Shown piece by piece: positions 1-8,100 of a stretch of 39,937 nucleotides of DNA; the stretch's first letter is position 1; the number at the start of each line of letters is the position of its first letter. The translations under genes and the position numbers were made by a program. This stretch comes from Clostridiales bacterium (lineage in GTDB: Bacteria > Bacillota > Clostridia > Lachnospirales > Lachnospiraceae). The notes under the pieces were generated by a model. It was not told the DNA's origin. It was given only the letters and a program-made list of their open reading frames with translations, and made no database searches. The stretch is from NCBI GenBank assembly GCA_021202015.1, contig JAJQDV010000015.1, positions 1 through 39,937 of the forward strand, read 5' to 3'.

Positions 1-100
1 ATTATACCCTTTAAGGTATAATTTCAATATGTTTTTACATAATTATACCCGAAAAGGTATTTTTTGATTATTTAGAAGAAAATTATACCTTTTCGGGTAT
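1..100. promoter_or_regulatory. Three phased ATACC-N6-GGTAT palindromes, operator-like
   Basis: Three palindromes share the form ATACC-N6-GGTAT. They lie at 4-19, 45-60 and 85-100, with centres at 11.5, 52.5 and 92.5, so they are 41 and 40 bp apart (about four helical turns). The left half-site ATTATACC is the same in all three. The second and third are exact reverse complements of each other over 16 bp, and the first is perfect over 22 bp (1-22). Reverse-complemented, the half-site reads GGTATAAT and so contains a -10-like hexamer. Such arrays are typical operators of XRE/HipB-type antitoxin repressors, but no regulator gene is visible here; it may lie left of the window. The structure is seen; the function is inferred. 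Confidence 0.55.
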
Positions 101-120
101 TTAAAATATTGATAGTATGA

Positions 121-486
121 TCAGTTAATTTGAACAAGCCACACACACAAAATTACAAAAAAATATATATAAGGACTTATGATCGCCTCATAAATCACCA
201 GCCAGCGGATGATCTGACCCAACCTCCTCTTCCCAATCATCAGCTTCCGGATTAAACAGAAAAAGAACGCCTGTAAAAAGGGACTCCAGAAGATCAGAAG
301 CATTACATACAGGAATTTATTCGAAATTAACGGCATCCAGTCCGGTGAAAAAAAATTATCGTAGATGTCTCCGGATTCATATGAAAAAAACACTGAGAGC
401 CAGAATATATTCAGTACTGATCCAATAAGGATCACAATCACCCAGAATACAATTAACCGGAATATTTTTTTCTTATTTTCTTTCAC
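121..486 (-). CDS. Small membrane protein of unknown function
   Basis: A 121-residue protein with three or four hydrophobic segments: about residues 9-33, 56-77 and 92-119, the first preceded by the basic sequence KENKKK. The start is GTG at 486, chosen because a good ribosome binding site (GAAGGAG) lies about 8 bases upstream. The N-terminus is therefore probably cytosolic. I recognise no family. The region is clearly AT-richer than the housekeeping genes to its right and sits beside the operator-like palindromes, which suggests accessory or recently acquired DNA. It could be a genuine short integral membrane protein or the remnant of a larger one. Confidence 0.6.
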   Translation of the reverse strand: MKENKKKIFRLIVFWVIVILIGSVLNIFWLSVFFSYESGDIYDNFFSPDWMPLISNKFLYVMLLIFWSPFLQAFFFCLIRKLMIGKRRLGQIIRWLVIYEAIISPYIYFFVILCVWLVQIN

Positions 487-535
487 AATATTTCTCCTTC
501 ATATCCTGATTAATTTCCCGCCTGATTTCAGCCAA

Positions 536-579
536 AAGAAAAATCCTGGAAAGCCGCATAACTGGCTCTTCAGGATTTC
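536..579 (-). terminator. Intrinsic terminator of the tRNA-Glu gene
   Basis: Read on the minus strand, the arm AATCCTG (572-578) pairs with CAGGATT (542-548). An inner AGCC/GGCT stem continues the hairpin, and the run TTTTTCTTTT follows it. It lies about 30 bases past the 3' end of the tRNA. Confidence 0.75.
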
Positions 580-609
580 CGGGTTGGGCTGTTCAAAATT
601 AACAGTCAG

Positions 610-681
610 CAGTTCGTAGGGGAGTCGAACCCCTGTTTTCGCCGTGAGAGGGCGACGTCTTAACCACTTGACCAACGAACC
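610..681 (-). tRNA. tRNA-Glu (anticodon CTC)
   Basis: The minus strand folds into a complete cloverleaf. The acceptor stem GGTTCGT pairs with ACGAACT, with a G1-U72 wobble that is also usual in Bacillus tRNA-Glu. The anticodon stem TCGCC/GGCGA encloses the loop CTCTCAC, giving anticodon CTC (reads GAG). The T-arm GGGGTTCGAGTCCCC is canonical. The gene does not encode the 3' CCA, so CCA must be added afterwards. It is a single-gene unit with its own promoter and terminator. Confidence 0.95.
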
Positions 682-692
682 GAACAAATGTG

Positions 693-721
693 ATTATACA
701 GAAAAAGGCATCCCGTGTCAA
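693..721 (-). promoter_or_regulatory. Consensus sigma-A promoter of tRNA-Glu
   Basis: On the minus strand, TTGACA (716-721), a 17-bp spacer and TATAAT (693-698) match the sigma-70/sigma-A consensus perfectly. Transcription would start about 5 bases before the mature tRNA 5' end. This fits a strongly expressed stable RNA. Confidence 0.85.
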
Positions 722-741
722 CATCTTTTTTATGATTTTTT

Positions 742-772
742 AAAAAAGATGGAGAGCCGTAACCGGCTCCCC
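742..772 (-). terminator. Terminator of the infC-rpmI-rplT operon
   Basis: The minus strand has GAGCCG-GTTA-CGGCTC extended to GG/CC pairs, followed by ATCTTTTTT. It is placed 26 bases after the rplT stop codon and just before the tRNA promoter. Confidence 0.85.
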
Positions 773-797
773 GTGAATGCACAGTCTCTTCTGATAT

Positions 798-1154
798 TTA
801 TGCAAGCTTTGCCTTCGCCGTATCGACCAGCGCCGCAAATCCGTCCGCGTCGTTGACGGCCATCTCGGCCAGCATCTTGCGGTTGATCTCGATATCCGCC
901 AGCTTCAGTCCGTACATAAACCTGCTGTAGGACAAACCATTCAGCCGCGCCGCCGCGTTGATCCGCGCGATCCAGAGCTGTCTGAACTGTCTCTTTCTCT
1001 GCTTTCTTCCCTCATAGGAGCTGGCCAGCGCCCGCATCACGGACTGCTTCGCCACTCTGTACTGCTTCGACCTGGCGCCTCTGTAACCCTTCGCCATCTT
1101 CAGAACTCTTTTATGCTTTTTCTTTGCGTTATATCCGCCTTTGATTCTTGCCAT
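798..1154 (-). CDS. rplT: 50S ribosomal protein L20
   Basis: A 118-residue protein of normal family length. It opens with [20 protein letters not shown] and has the highly basic N-terminal extension that threads into 23S rRNA, followed by the globular domain ([20 protein letters not shown]). L20 is needed early in large-subunit assembly. In Firmicutes and E. coli it also acts as the feedback repressor of its own operon by binding the operon mRNA. The ribosome binding site AGGAGG is well placed. It is the last gene of infC-rpmI-rplT, 24 bases after rpmI, and is followed by a strong terminator. Confidence 0.98.
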   Translation of the reverse strand: MARIKGGYNAKKKHKRVLKMAKGYRGARSKQYRVAKQSVMRALASSYEGRKQRKRQFRQLWIARINAAARLNGLSYSRFMYGLKLADIEINRKMLAEMAVNDADGFAALVDTAKAKLA

Positions 1155-1178
1155 TTTATTGTCCTCCTGATCTTAAGA

Positions 1179-1376
1179 TTACAGATACGGTAAAATCTTC
1201 TTCATGTTCTTCACATTGCTGGCATCTGTCATCGTGGGCTTCCTGAGATTTCTCTTTCTCTTGGAAGATTTCTTTGTTAAAATATGGCTCTTGTAAGCTT
1301 TGTAACGCTTTAACTCGCCGTTACCGGTCTTCTTGAAGCGCTTTGCTGCTGCTCTCTTTGTTTTCATTTTCGGCAT
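1179..1376 (-). CDS. rpmI: 50S ribosomal protein L35
   Basis: A 65-residue basic protein starting [18 protein letters not shown], the standard L35 N-terminus, and ending [10 protein letters not shown]. The open frame extends ten codons further upstream, but the chosen ATG (1376) has the ribosome binding site AGGAGG at the right distance and matches the family start. L35 is a small component of the large ribosomal subunit. It lies between infC and rplT, the order conserved across bacteria. Confidence 0.98.
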   Translation of the reverse strand: MPKMKTKRAAAKRFKKTGNGELKRYKAYKSHILTKKSSKRKRNLRKPTMTDASNVKNMKKILPYL

Positions 1377-1429
1377 AATAAATTCCTCCTGATCCATCAT
1401 CCGCATCCCGCCGGGAATCCCGCGGCACG

Positions 1430-1939
1430 CTATTTTTTCTGGCTGAGCACCATTGTCATGGTACGGCCTTCCATCTTGGGCTGTTTTTCCACAACTGCGA
1501 TATCGGCAAGAGCCTCCGCAAAATCCGTCAGAATATGTCTGCTGTTCTGCACATGCGCCATCTCTCTGCCGCGAAAACGCAGGGTGATCTTGACCTTGTC
1601 GCCCTTCGTGATAAATTTTCTGGCGGCGTTTACTTTGGTGCTCAGATCATTCGCTTCTATATTCGGAGACAGGCGTACTTCCTTGAGCTCAACAGTCTTC
1701 TGCTTCTTGCGGGCCTCCTTTTCCTTGCGGCTCTGCTCATAGCGGAACTTTCCGTAATCTATGATCTTCACCACAGGCGGCTTTGCGTTCGGCGCGATCT
1801 TGACCAGGTCAAGCTCCGCCTCCTGTGCCATTTTGTATGCATCTCTCGCGGACATAATCCCCAGCTGGGTACCGTCCGCCGCTACCACCCGAACTTCTCT
1901 GTCTCTGATCTGTTCATTAATCTGTAATTGACTGATGAT
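1430..1939 (-). CDS. infC: Translation initiation factor IF-3, probable AUC start
   Basis: IF-3 binds the 30S subunit, keeps it apart from 50S and checks start-codon and initiator-tRNA pairing. The N-domain ([13 protein letters not shown]), the lysine-rich linker helix ([20 protein letters not shown]) and the C-domain ([15 protein letters not shown]) are all intact. The first ATG in frame (1958-1960) cannot be the start, because the strong Shine-Dalgarno GGAGG (1945-1949) lies downstream of it. Three consecutive ATC codons follow that site (1940-1942, 1937-1939, 1934-1936). The middle one gives a product starting [10 protein letters not shown] and 169 residues long. Rare AUU/AUC starts are a known infC feature through which IF-3 represses its own translation. 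Which ATC is used cannot be settled by reading. Confidence 0.93.
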   Translation of the reverse strand: MISQLQINEQIRDREVRVVAADGTQLGIMSARDAYKMAQEAELDLVKIAPNAKPPVVKIIDYGKFRYEQSRKEKEARKKQKTVELKEVRLSPNIEANDLSTKVNAARKFITKGDKVKITLRFRGREMAHVQNSRHILTDFAEALADIAVVEKQPKMEGRTMTMVLSQKK

Positions 1940-1961
1940 GATTACCTCCGTTAAACGCATC

Positions 1962-1990
1962 AAAAAATGTGGACAGACAGACTATCCACA
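1962..1990 (-). terminator. Attenuator terminator in the infC leader
   Basis: On the minus strand, TGTGGA (1985-1990) pairs with TCCACA (1968-1973), with an AG/CT inner pairing, and TTTTTT follows. It ends only about 12 bases before the infC Shine-Dalgarno. An intrinsic terminator between promoter and first gene is the hallmark of transcription attenuation. Confidence 0.8.
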
Positions 1991-2093
1991 TAAATACAAT
2001 AAATCAAAACAAAAATAAAGCTTTGAAATATGAACCACGGGTCACGCGATTGTGCCTGGGTGAGAGCGGATACTCTGCTTTGTTTTCAACAAC
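1991..2093 (-). ncRNA. infC-operon 5' leader, L20-leader-like
   Basis: About 130 transcribed bases separate the promoter at 2100-2128 from infC. The 5' half contains short nested complementary segments (GAG/CTC and CAC/GTG around CCGCTCTCACCCAGGCAC), and the 3' end is the terminator at 1962-1990. Firmicute infC-rpmI-rplT operons commonly carry an L20-binding leader that switches such a terminator. Assignment to that class rests on position and architecture, not on a covariance-model match. Confidence 0.6.
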
Positions 2094-2099
2094 GTTGCT

Positions 2100-2128
2100 A
2101 TTATTGCACATTCCGAACGGTTCGTCAA
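2100..2128 (-). promoter_or_regulatory. Promoter of the infC operon
   Basis: On the minus strand: TTGACG (2123-2128), 17-bp spacer, AATAAT (2100-2105). It is followed by the leader and attenuator. It sits back to back with the plus-strand promoter at 2149-2177. Confidence 0.7.
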
Positions 2129-2148
2129 GAACTTTATGAATATTTTCT

Positions 2149-2177
2149 TTGACTTCCTTCCGCGGCTATATTATACT
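2149..2177 (+). promoter_or_regulatory. Promoter of the PHP phosphoesterase gene
   Basis: On the plus strand: TTGACT (2149-2154), 17-bp spacer, TATACT (2172-2177). Transcription would begin near 2184 and leave an untranslated leader of about 120 bases before the ATG at 2306. I see no clear structure in that leader. Confidence 0.7.
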
Positions 2178-2305
2178 TTGAAAGTGACGTCTGCATACAG
2201 GCATATGACGAAGTCCGCATGTCTGAAATATTCCCTTTGAAAGTATCGTCAGCGGGCAGAACACATACCTTATTCATAAAATTTATATATACAAGGAGAG
2301 CTGCC

Positions 2306-3178
2306 ATGAAAAAAGTAGATCTGCATACACATTCCACCGCCTCCGACGGCACCCTCACACCCACGGAACTGGTGATCGCGGCCAAAAAAGCCGGACTTTA
2401 CGCCATCGCACTGACGGATCATGATTCCGTCAGCGGGGTCGATGAGCTCATGGAGGCCGGAATCAAACACAACTTAAGAACCGTCGCGGGCGTGGAGCTC
2501 TCCACGGAATACGAGGATACGGAGATCCATGTGGTCGGTCTGTTTATCGACACGGAGAATGCGGCGCTCCTGCGGCAGCTTAGGGAATTCCGCCTCAGCC
2601 GCGACAACCGCAATCAGAAAATGATCGGCCTCCTGCGCGAGGAGGGTTTTCAGATCACCGCGGAGGAGGTTCTTGCGCGCAATCCGGACGCCGTCATCGC
2701 CCGGCCGCACATCGCGCGTTTTCTTGTGGATACGCATCAGGCAAAGGACATACAGGAGGTATTTGACAAATACATCGGCGAGGGCTGCCGCTGCTATGTG
2801 GAACGATATAAGATCACACCCATGCGCGCGGTGGAGCTGATCCACGCCGCGGGCGGCGCGGCGATCCTGGCGCACCCCTGTCTGTATAAAATATCCGACG
2901 ACGTCCTGAACCGGATGCTGAAAGAGATGAAAACGGCAGGTCTGGACGGCATCGAGGCCATTTATTCCCGCAATCAGGGTTCCGATGAGGAAAAATACCG
3001 CGCGATCGCGAAAAAATACGGCCTGATCCTGTCCGGCGGTTCTGATTTCCACGGAGAAAACAAGCCCGATATTCAGCTCGGCACAGGCACGGGAGATCTT
3101 GTCGTCCCCAAAAAGATTCTGCTGGATATGAAAATGTATATGAGATCCTTCCGGGGCTGGGAGCAGGTATCATCCTGA
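2306..3178 (+). CDS. PHP-domain phosphoesterase (YciV/RNase AM-like)
   Basis: A 290-residue protein of the polymerase-and-histidinol-phosphatase fold. It carries the metal-binding signatures in order: DLHTHSTASDG (residues 4-14), ALTDHDSVSG, GVELSTEY, the RPHIARFLVD helix, ILAHPCLY, and the C-terminal GGSDFHGENKP. This arrangement is that of the YciV/RNase AM group, which removes nucleotides from short 5'-phosphorylated RNAs and hydrolyses 3',5'-bisphosphonucleotides such as pAp; the substrate here is inferred. The ATG at 2306 is preceded by AAGGAGAG. The frame is open upstream, but those codons lie in the leader. It is one of only three plus-strand genes and diverges from infC. Confidence 0.9.
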   Translation: MKKVDLHTHSTASDGTLTPTELVIAAKKAGLYAIALTDHDSVSGVDELMEAGIKHNLRTVAGVELSTEYEDTEIHVVGLFIDTENAALLRQLREFRLSRDNRNQKMIGLLREEGFQITAEEVLARNPDAVIARPHIARFLVDTHQAKDIQEVFDKYIGEGCRCYVERYKITPMRAVELIHAAGGAAILAHPCLYKISDDVLNRMLKEMKTAGLDGIEAIYSRNQGSDEEKYRAIAKKYGLILSGGSDFHGENKPDIQLGTGTGDLVVPKKILLDMKMYMRSFRGWEQVSS

Positions 3179-3205
3179 GGTACGCAGATTTTTTCGTCCG
3201 CGCGT

Positions 3206-4039
3206 TCACTCCTGCAGGAACATCCGGATGACCTCCGCCACCCCGCCTTCATTATTATCACGCACCGGCACAAGATCCGCGGCGTTTCGTATGTAATCCG
3301 CGGCGTTTCGCATCGCGGCACCCACGCCCGCCGCGCGGATCATCGCCAGATCATTTTCCTCATCCCCCATGGCGACGGTGTCTTCGTGCGCGATCCCCAG
3401 ATATTTTTCAAAATAAGAGATCCCGTCCGCCTTCGTCCCGCAGATATGGCAGTATTCCAGATATTCCGGGGCGGAGAAGACGCTGACACATCTGCCGCGC
3501 TCCCACTCCAGGTGATCCGCGCGGAATTTCTCCAGAATTTCCTTACTCTTCAGAGAGGCCAGAAGCACCTTGGGCGTAGCGGGACGCGTGGATTGGGATG
3601 ATTCCCCCGCCTCATACAGATCCGAAATAATGCGATAAGGCATCTTTGCCTGATTGACATAAAATTGCAGCTCCGGGCTCTCCCGACGTGCCAGGATCTC
3701 ATTCCCGCTGTAGGACTGAACATGGATCCGGCACCGCTCTGCCTCCGCAAACAGATACGCCGCATACTCTTCCGGCAAAAAAAGCTCCCGCAGCATCTCC
3801 ATATGATCAAGACCTAAGATCTTCGCTCCGTTATAGGAGATCAGGAAGCAGCCTTTCCGCAGCATGCCGAGTTCACGCGCGACCGGGATCGCGCTGACCG
3901 TGGAGCGGCCGGTCGCGATCGCGGCAAAATGACCCGCGTCCAGCGCCTCGCGGATGGCCGCGATATTTTCCTCCGGAACAGACTTGTCATCCCGCAGCAC
4001 CGTTCCGTCCAGATCCATAAAAAACATTTTCTTACCCAT
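3206..4039 (-). CDS. Cof-type HAD-family phosphatase
   Basis: A 277-residue haloacid dehalogenase-superfamily hydrolase of the Cof/IIB type. Motif I is FFMDLDGTVL (nucleophile Asp and acid/base Asp). Motif II is AIATGRS. A lysine in the GTKADGISYFEKYL segment serves motif III, and motif IV is VAMGDEENDLAMI. A type-IIB cap lies between motifs II and III. Relatives dephosphorylate sugar phosphates or cofactor phosphates such as FMN, PLP or HMP-PP; the substrate cannot be read from sequence. It follows the chorismate mutase gene by about 55 bases and converges on the PHP gene. No clear terminator is visible between the two. Confidence 0.92.
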   Translation of the reverse strand: MGKKMFFMDLDGTVLRDDKSVPEENIAAIREALDAGHFAAIATGRSTVSAIPVARELGMLRKGCFLISYNGAKILGLDHMEMLRELFLPEEYAAYLFAEAERCRIHVQSYSGNEILARRESPELQFYVNQAKMPYRIISDLYEAGESSQSTRPATPKVLLASLKSKEILEKFRADHLEWERGRCVSVFSAPEYLEYCHICGTKADGISYFEKYLGIAHEDTVAMGDEENDLAMIRAAGVGAAMRNAADYIRNAADLVPVRDNNEGGVAEVIRMFLQE

Positions 4040-4095
4040 GGATTCTCTCTGTCCTCATTTCAAAACCGAACGCGCACGCCCGTTCCGATCTTTTT

Positions 4096-5058
4096 TTATC
4101 TGTAATTTCCGAGAATTTTAAAATTCCGCGCCTCGTCGCGCAGCCCCAGGATCGCGTTCTTGATCGGACTGTCATTTAAGTTCCCGCTGAGATTCATAAA
4201 AAACCGGTAATCCAGAGGCTCTCTCGAGATCACGATCGACTCGATCCGGTTCATATTCAGGTTGTTATAGGTCAGATGCGACATCAGATGATACAGCGAT
4301 CCGCAGGTGTCCGGTGCCTCAAAGCAGATGGAGATCTTGTCCGCGCCGCTTAGGGATATACGGTCCTTTGAGATCAGGACATAACAATCTTCCGGCTCGG
4401 GGCCGGTCCGATACTCTTCCAGGATATAAAACCCATACTCCGCGATCAGATTATAATGCGCCGAGACATAACCGGAAGCAGGATCCTGCACCGGCAGGAA
4501 CAGATAATTCACCTCTCCCTTTTTCAGGATCTCACAGGCTTCCCGCCAGCTCTCACACAAAAGCAGCCCACAGCTTTTCGGCTGCACATCCTTACCGAAA
4601 TATTCCGGCGATAACGCAGATGAATTCGCATCCCTGCCGAAACATTCCTGAACCGCCGCAGATGACTCCGCTTCCCTGCTGAAATATTCCCGCGCCGCCG
4701 CCGCGGATGTCTCTATGTACGCGGCCGCCGCATGAGAAAAATCCAGCTCCCGGATCTCCACAAAACCGGTCGGCGCGAACTTCCCGTACTCTGTCAGCAG
4801 CTGATACTGCTTCTTCCGGCTCATGGACATGATATGCTCAAACAGCTCCCGCGCCCCGTGGCTCGTAAAATCCGAATGCGCCATCTGCGCCACCGCGTTC
4901 AGCTTCGCGATCTCCCGCTCCGCATCAAACACCTGCTTTCCCGTCGAAATTTTGTAATCGGCCACCTGCGTCGCCAGATCCATCCGTTTCTCATACAGAT
5001 CCACGATCTGACGGTCTATACTGTCAATGTCCTCCCTGATCTCCTTTAAATCCTTCAT
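4096..5058 (-). CDS. pheA: Chorismate mutase-ACT protein with decayed prephenate dehydratase domain
   Basis: A 320-residue relative of the P-protein (chorismate mutase/prephenate dehydratase). The AroQ mutase domain (about 1-90) keeps its active-site residues: R8, R25, K36, D45, R48 and E49. The C-terminal ACT domain (about 240-315) is recognisable from ICFEAPDTCGSLYHLMSHL to ILGNYR. Between them only the first part of the dehydratase remains (from EYFGKD through YLFLPVQDPASGYV to YILEEY). The family's GAYS opening, the second lobe and the catalytic TRF motif are missing; PEDCYVLISKD replaces the TRF segment. Full P-proteins are about 375 residues. The ACT motif ESRP reads ESIV. A 14-residue repeat fills the N-terminal dehydratase region. 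Mutase activity is likely; dehydratase activity is unlikely. The ATG at 5058 has AGGAGG 8 bases upstream. Confidence 0.82.
   Translation of the reverse strand: MKDLKEIREDIDSIDRQIVDLYEKRMDLATQVADYKISTGKQVFDAEREIAKLNAVAQMAHSDFTSHGARELFEHIMSMSRKKQYQLLTEYGKFAPTGFVEIRELDFSHAAAAYIETSAAAAREYFSREAESSAAVQECFGRDANSSALSPEYFGKDVQPKSCGLLLCESWREACEILKKGEVNYLFLPVQDPASGYVSAHYNLIAEYGFYILEEYRTGPEPEDCYVLISKDRISLSGADKISICFEAPDTCGSLYHLMSHLTYNNLNMNRIESIVISREPLDYRFFMNLSGNLNDSPIKNAILGLRDEARNFKILGNYR
4595..4720 (-). repeat. 42-bp imperfect tandem repeat inside pheA
   Basis: Three copies of a 42-bp unit begin at 4595, 4637 and 4679 (plus-strand CCGAAATATTC, CCGAAACATTC, CTGAAATATTC). They encode 14-residue units EYFSREAESSAAVQ, ECFGRDANSSALSP and EYFGKDVQPKS. 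The last unit matches the QYFGED position of normal prephenate dehydratases, so the repeat seems to have grown by copying that segment. Confidence 0.8.
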
Positions 5059-5124
5059 CCGCACATCCTCCTGTTTTCCTTTTTTGTTTCGTAGTAAACG
5101 ACTCTGCTAAGCTCAATGTTCGGG

Positions 5125-8100
5125 CTACAGATCAAACAGCGACAGCTGGTTCGATTCCGGCAGGTCTCCCAGCAGCCCCAGCTCCCCCATGAGGTCGACC
5201 AGGGTCTTGCTCACCTTCGTACGTTCCCGGAAATCATCTTTTGAGAGAAACGCTCCGTCCTTCGCCGCCGTCTCGACGCCCTCCGCCGCCTTGTCTCCCA
5301 TCCCGCCAATGGAATCGATGGACGGCATCAGCTTCCCGTCAATGATCTGGAAATGCCGTGCTTTCGCCCTGTAAATATCCAGAGGCAGAAACTCAAATCC
5401 CCTCGCGTACATCTCCTGCACGACGCGCATATCCCTCACGGTATCCTGCTCCTTTTTCGTGAGCGAATCCTTCCGGTTCTGATAGTCATGCAGATAATAC
5501 TCCAGCCGTTCCCGTCCCTGACACATCAGCTCATAATCAAAGGCCGTCGCGCGAATACTGAAAAAAGCCGCGTAATAGGCCAGAGGATAAAACACCTTGC
5601 AGTAGGCGATGCGCCACGCCATCATGACGTAGGCCGCGGCATGCGCCTTCGGAAACATGTATTTGATCTTTTCACAGGACCAGATGTACCAGTCCGGCAC
5701 GCCGTGATCGATCATATCCTGTTTCCACTGCGGCCACCGGTCGCATTTCCCGCCGGCCACCTTCCCTTTCCGGACATTCTCCATGATGTTGAACGCTTCC
5801 TCCGAATCCAGACCTTTTCCGATCAGATAAGTCATGATATCATCCCTGGTACAGATCGCGGTCGCGATGGTCGCCTTTCCCTCCAGAATCAGTGTCTGCG
5901 CGTTGCCCAGCCATACATCCGTGCCGTGGGCAAGACCGGCGATCCGGACCAGATCGGAGAACTGCGTGGGCTTTGTATCCAGAAGCATCTGCATGGCGAA
6001 ATCCGTGCCGAACTCCGGGATTCCCAGTGCGCCGAGCTTACAGCCGCCGATATCCTCCGGCTCAATCCCAAGGGCGGAGGTGTTCTGAAACAGGGACATC
6101 ACCTCCGGGTTGTCCAACGGAATTTCCAGCGGATTGATGCCGGTCAGATCCTGCAGCATGCGGATCATGGTCGGATCATCGTGCCCGAGGATATCGAGTT
6201 TCAGCAGGTTGTGATCGATGGCGTGATAATCAAAATGCGTCGTGATAATATCCGTTGACATATCGTTGGCCGGATGCTGCACCGGGGTAAAAGAATAAAT
6301 ATTCTCTCCCAGAGGCAGGACAATGATCCCGCCGGGATGCTGGCCCGTGGTGCGCCGGACGCCGACACAGCCCTGCACGATACGTGAAATCTCGCAGTTC
6401 CGCTTTGAAATGCCGCGCTCCTCGAAATAATTTTTTACATAACCGTAAGCGGTTTTATCCGCCAGCGTGCCGATCGTTCCGGCCCGGTAGGTCTGTCCTT
6501 CCCCGAAGATCACCTCCGTATATTTATGCGCTTTGCTCTGATAATCGCCGGAAAAATTCAGGTCGATATCCGGTTCCTTATTCCCCTTAAATCCGAGGAA
6601 TGTCTCAAACGGGATATCAAATCCTTCTTTGTTCAGCTTCGCACCGCAGACCGGACAGTTTTTATCCGGCATGTCGCAGCCGGCGCGGCCCGCATAGGAT
6701 TTCACTTCCTCAGAATCAAAATCCGTATAATGGCATTCCGGACAGATATAATGCGGGCATAACGGGTTTACCTCCGTGATCCCGGCCATCGTCGCCACAA
6801 AAGAAGATCCGACAGAGCCTCTGGACCCGACCAGATAGCCGTCCTCGTTGGACTTCCACACCAGCTTCTGCGCAATGATATACATCACTGCAAAACCGTT
6901 GGATATAATGGAGTTCAGCTCCCGTTCCAGCCGCTCCGTTACAATATCCGGCAGATTTTCCCCGTAAATTTCATGCGCTTTTGTGTAACAGATCTCCCGA
7001 AGCGTCTGATCGGAATTCTCGATCTCGGGCGGACACTTGTCCGGGCGGACCGGGGCGATCCGTTCGCACATGTCCGCGATCTTATTCGTATTGGTAATGA
7101 CGATTTCCTCCGCCTTCTCACTGCCGAGGTAAGAAAACTCCCGCAGCATCTCCTCCGTAGTTCGCAGATACAGCGGCGCCTGCTCGTCCGCGTCCTTGAA
7201 GCCCTTGCCCGCCATGATAATGCGGCGGTACACCTCATCCTCCGGATCCAGGAAATGCACATCGCAGGTGGCGACCACCGGCTTGTCCATCTGCTCGCCG
7301 AGTTCCACGATCCGGCGATTCAGCTCTTTCAGATCCTCCTCCGTCTCCACCGGCGCGGAATCGCTTTTCAGCATAAACGCGTTATTTCCGAGCGGCTGGA
7401 TCTCCAGATAATCATAAAACGAGGCGATCCGGCTGATCTCCTCCTGCGTCCTCCCGTTTAATAAAGCCTGATAAAGTTCCCCTGCTTCACAGGCGGATCC
7501 GAGGAGAATGCCCTCCCGGTATTTCTGAAACTCACTCTTCGGGATCCGCGGCCGCTTGCTGTAATATCGGATATGGGAATCCGAAACAAGTTTATATAAA
7601 TTGACCCTGCCGATGTCATTCTGCGCGATCATGATCGCATGGTAGGTCGGAAGCTTTTTGATCACCTCGTCCGGAGCCGCGTTCATCGCAGCCAGCTGAT
7701 CGACCGTCTCCACCTCCCGCTGTCCGAGCATCTCGATAAAACGGATAAAAATCTCCGCCGTACAGCCCGCGTCGTCTACCGCACGGTGATGATTGTTCAG
7801 CGGAATATGTAAGGCTTTCGCCACAGTATCCAGCTTAAAACGGCCGAGTTGCGGCAGAAGAAGCCGCGCCAGGGCAACCGTATCCAGCACCGTTTTCTCA
7901 CAGGGAATCCCCAGCTCATCACAATTCCTGCGGATAAAGCTCATATCAAAATCCGCGTTGTGCGCCACCATGACGGCGTCTTCGGAAAATTCCATAAACT
8001 GCGGCAGCACCTCGTCGATCAACGGAGCGTCCAGCACCATATCGTCCCGGATGCCGGTCAGTTTTTCGATCTCATAGGGAATCGGCGTCTGCGGGTTCAC

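Noticed and set aside
1-100. CRISPR array
   Set aside because: The repeated units are short palindromes in alternating orientation with 40-bp phasing. There are no direct repeats of 24-37 bp with unique spacers, and no cas genes.
2219-2305. N-terminal extension of the PHP protein from an ATG at 2219
   Set aside because: The extension (MSEIFPLKVSS...) precedes the family start and lies in the leader. The ATG at 2306 has the only good ribosome binding site.
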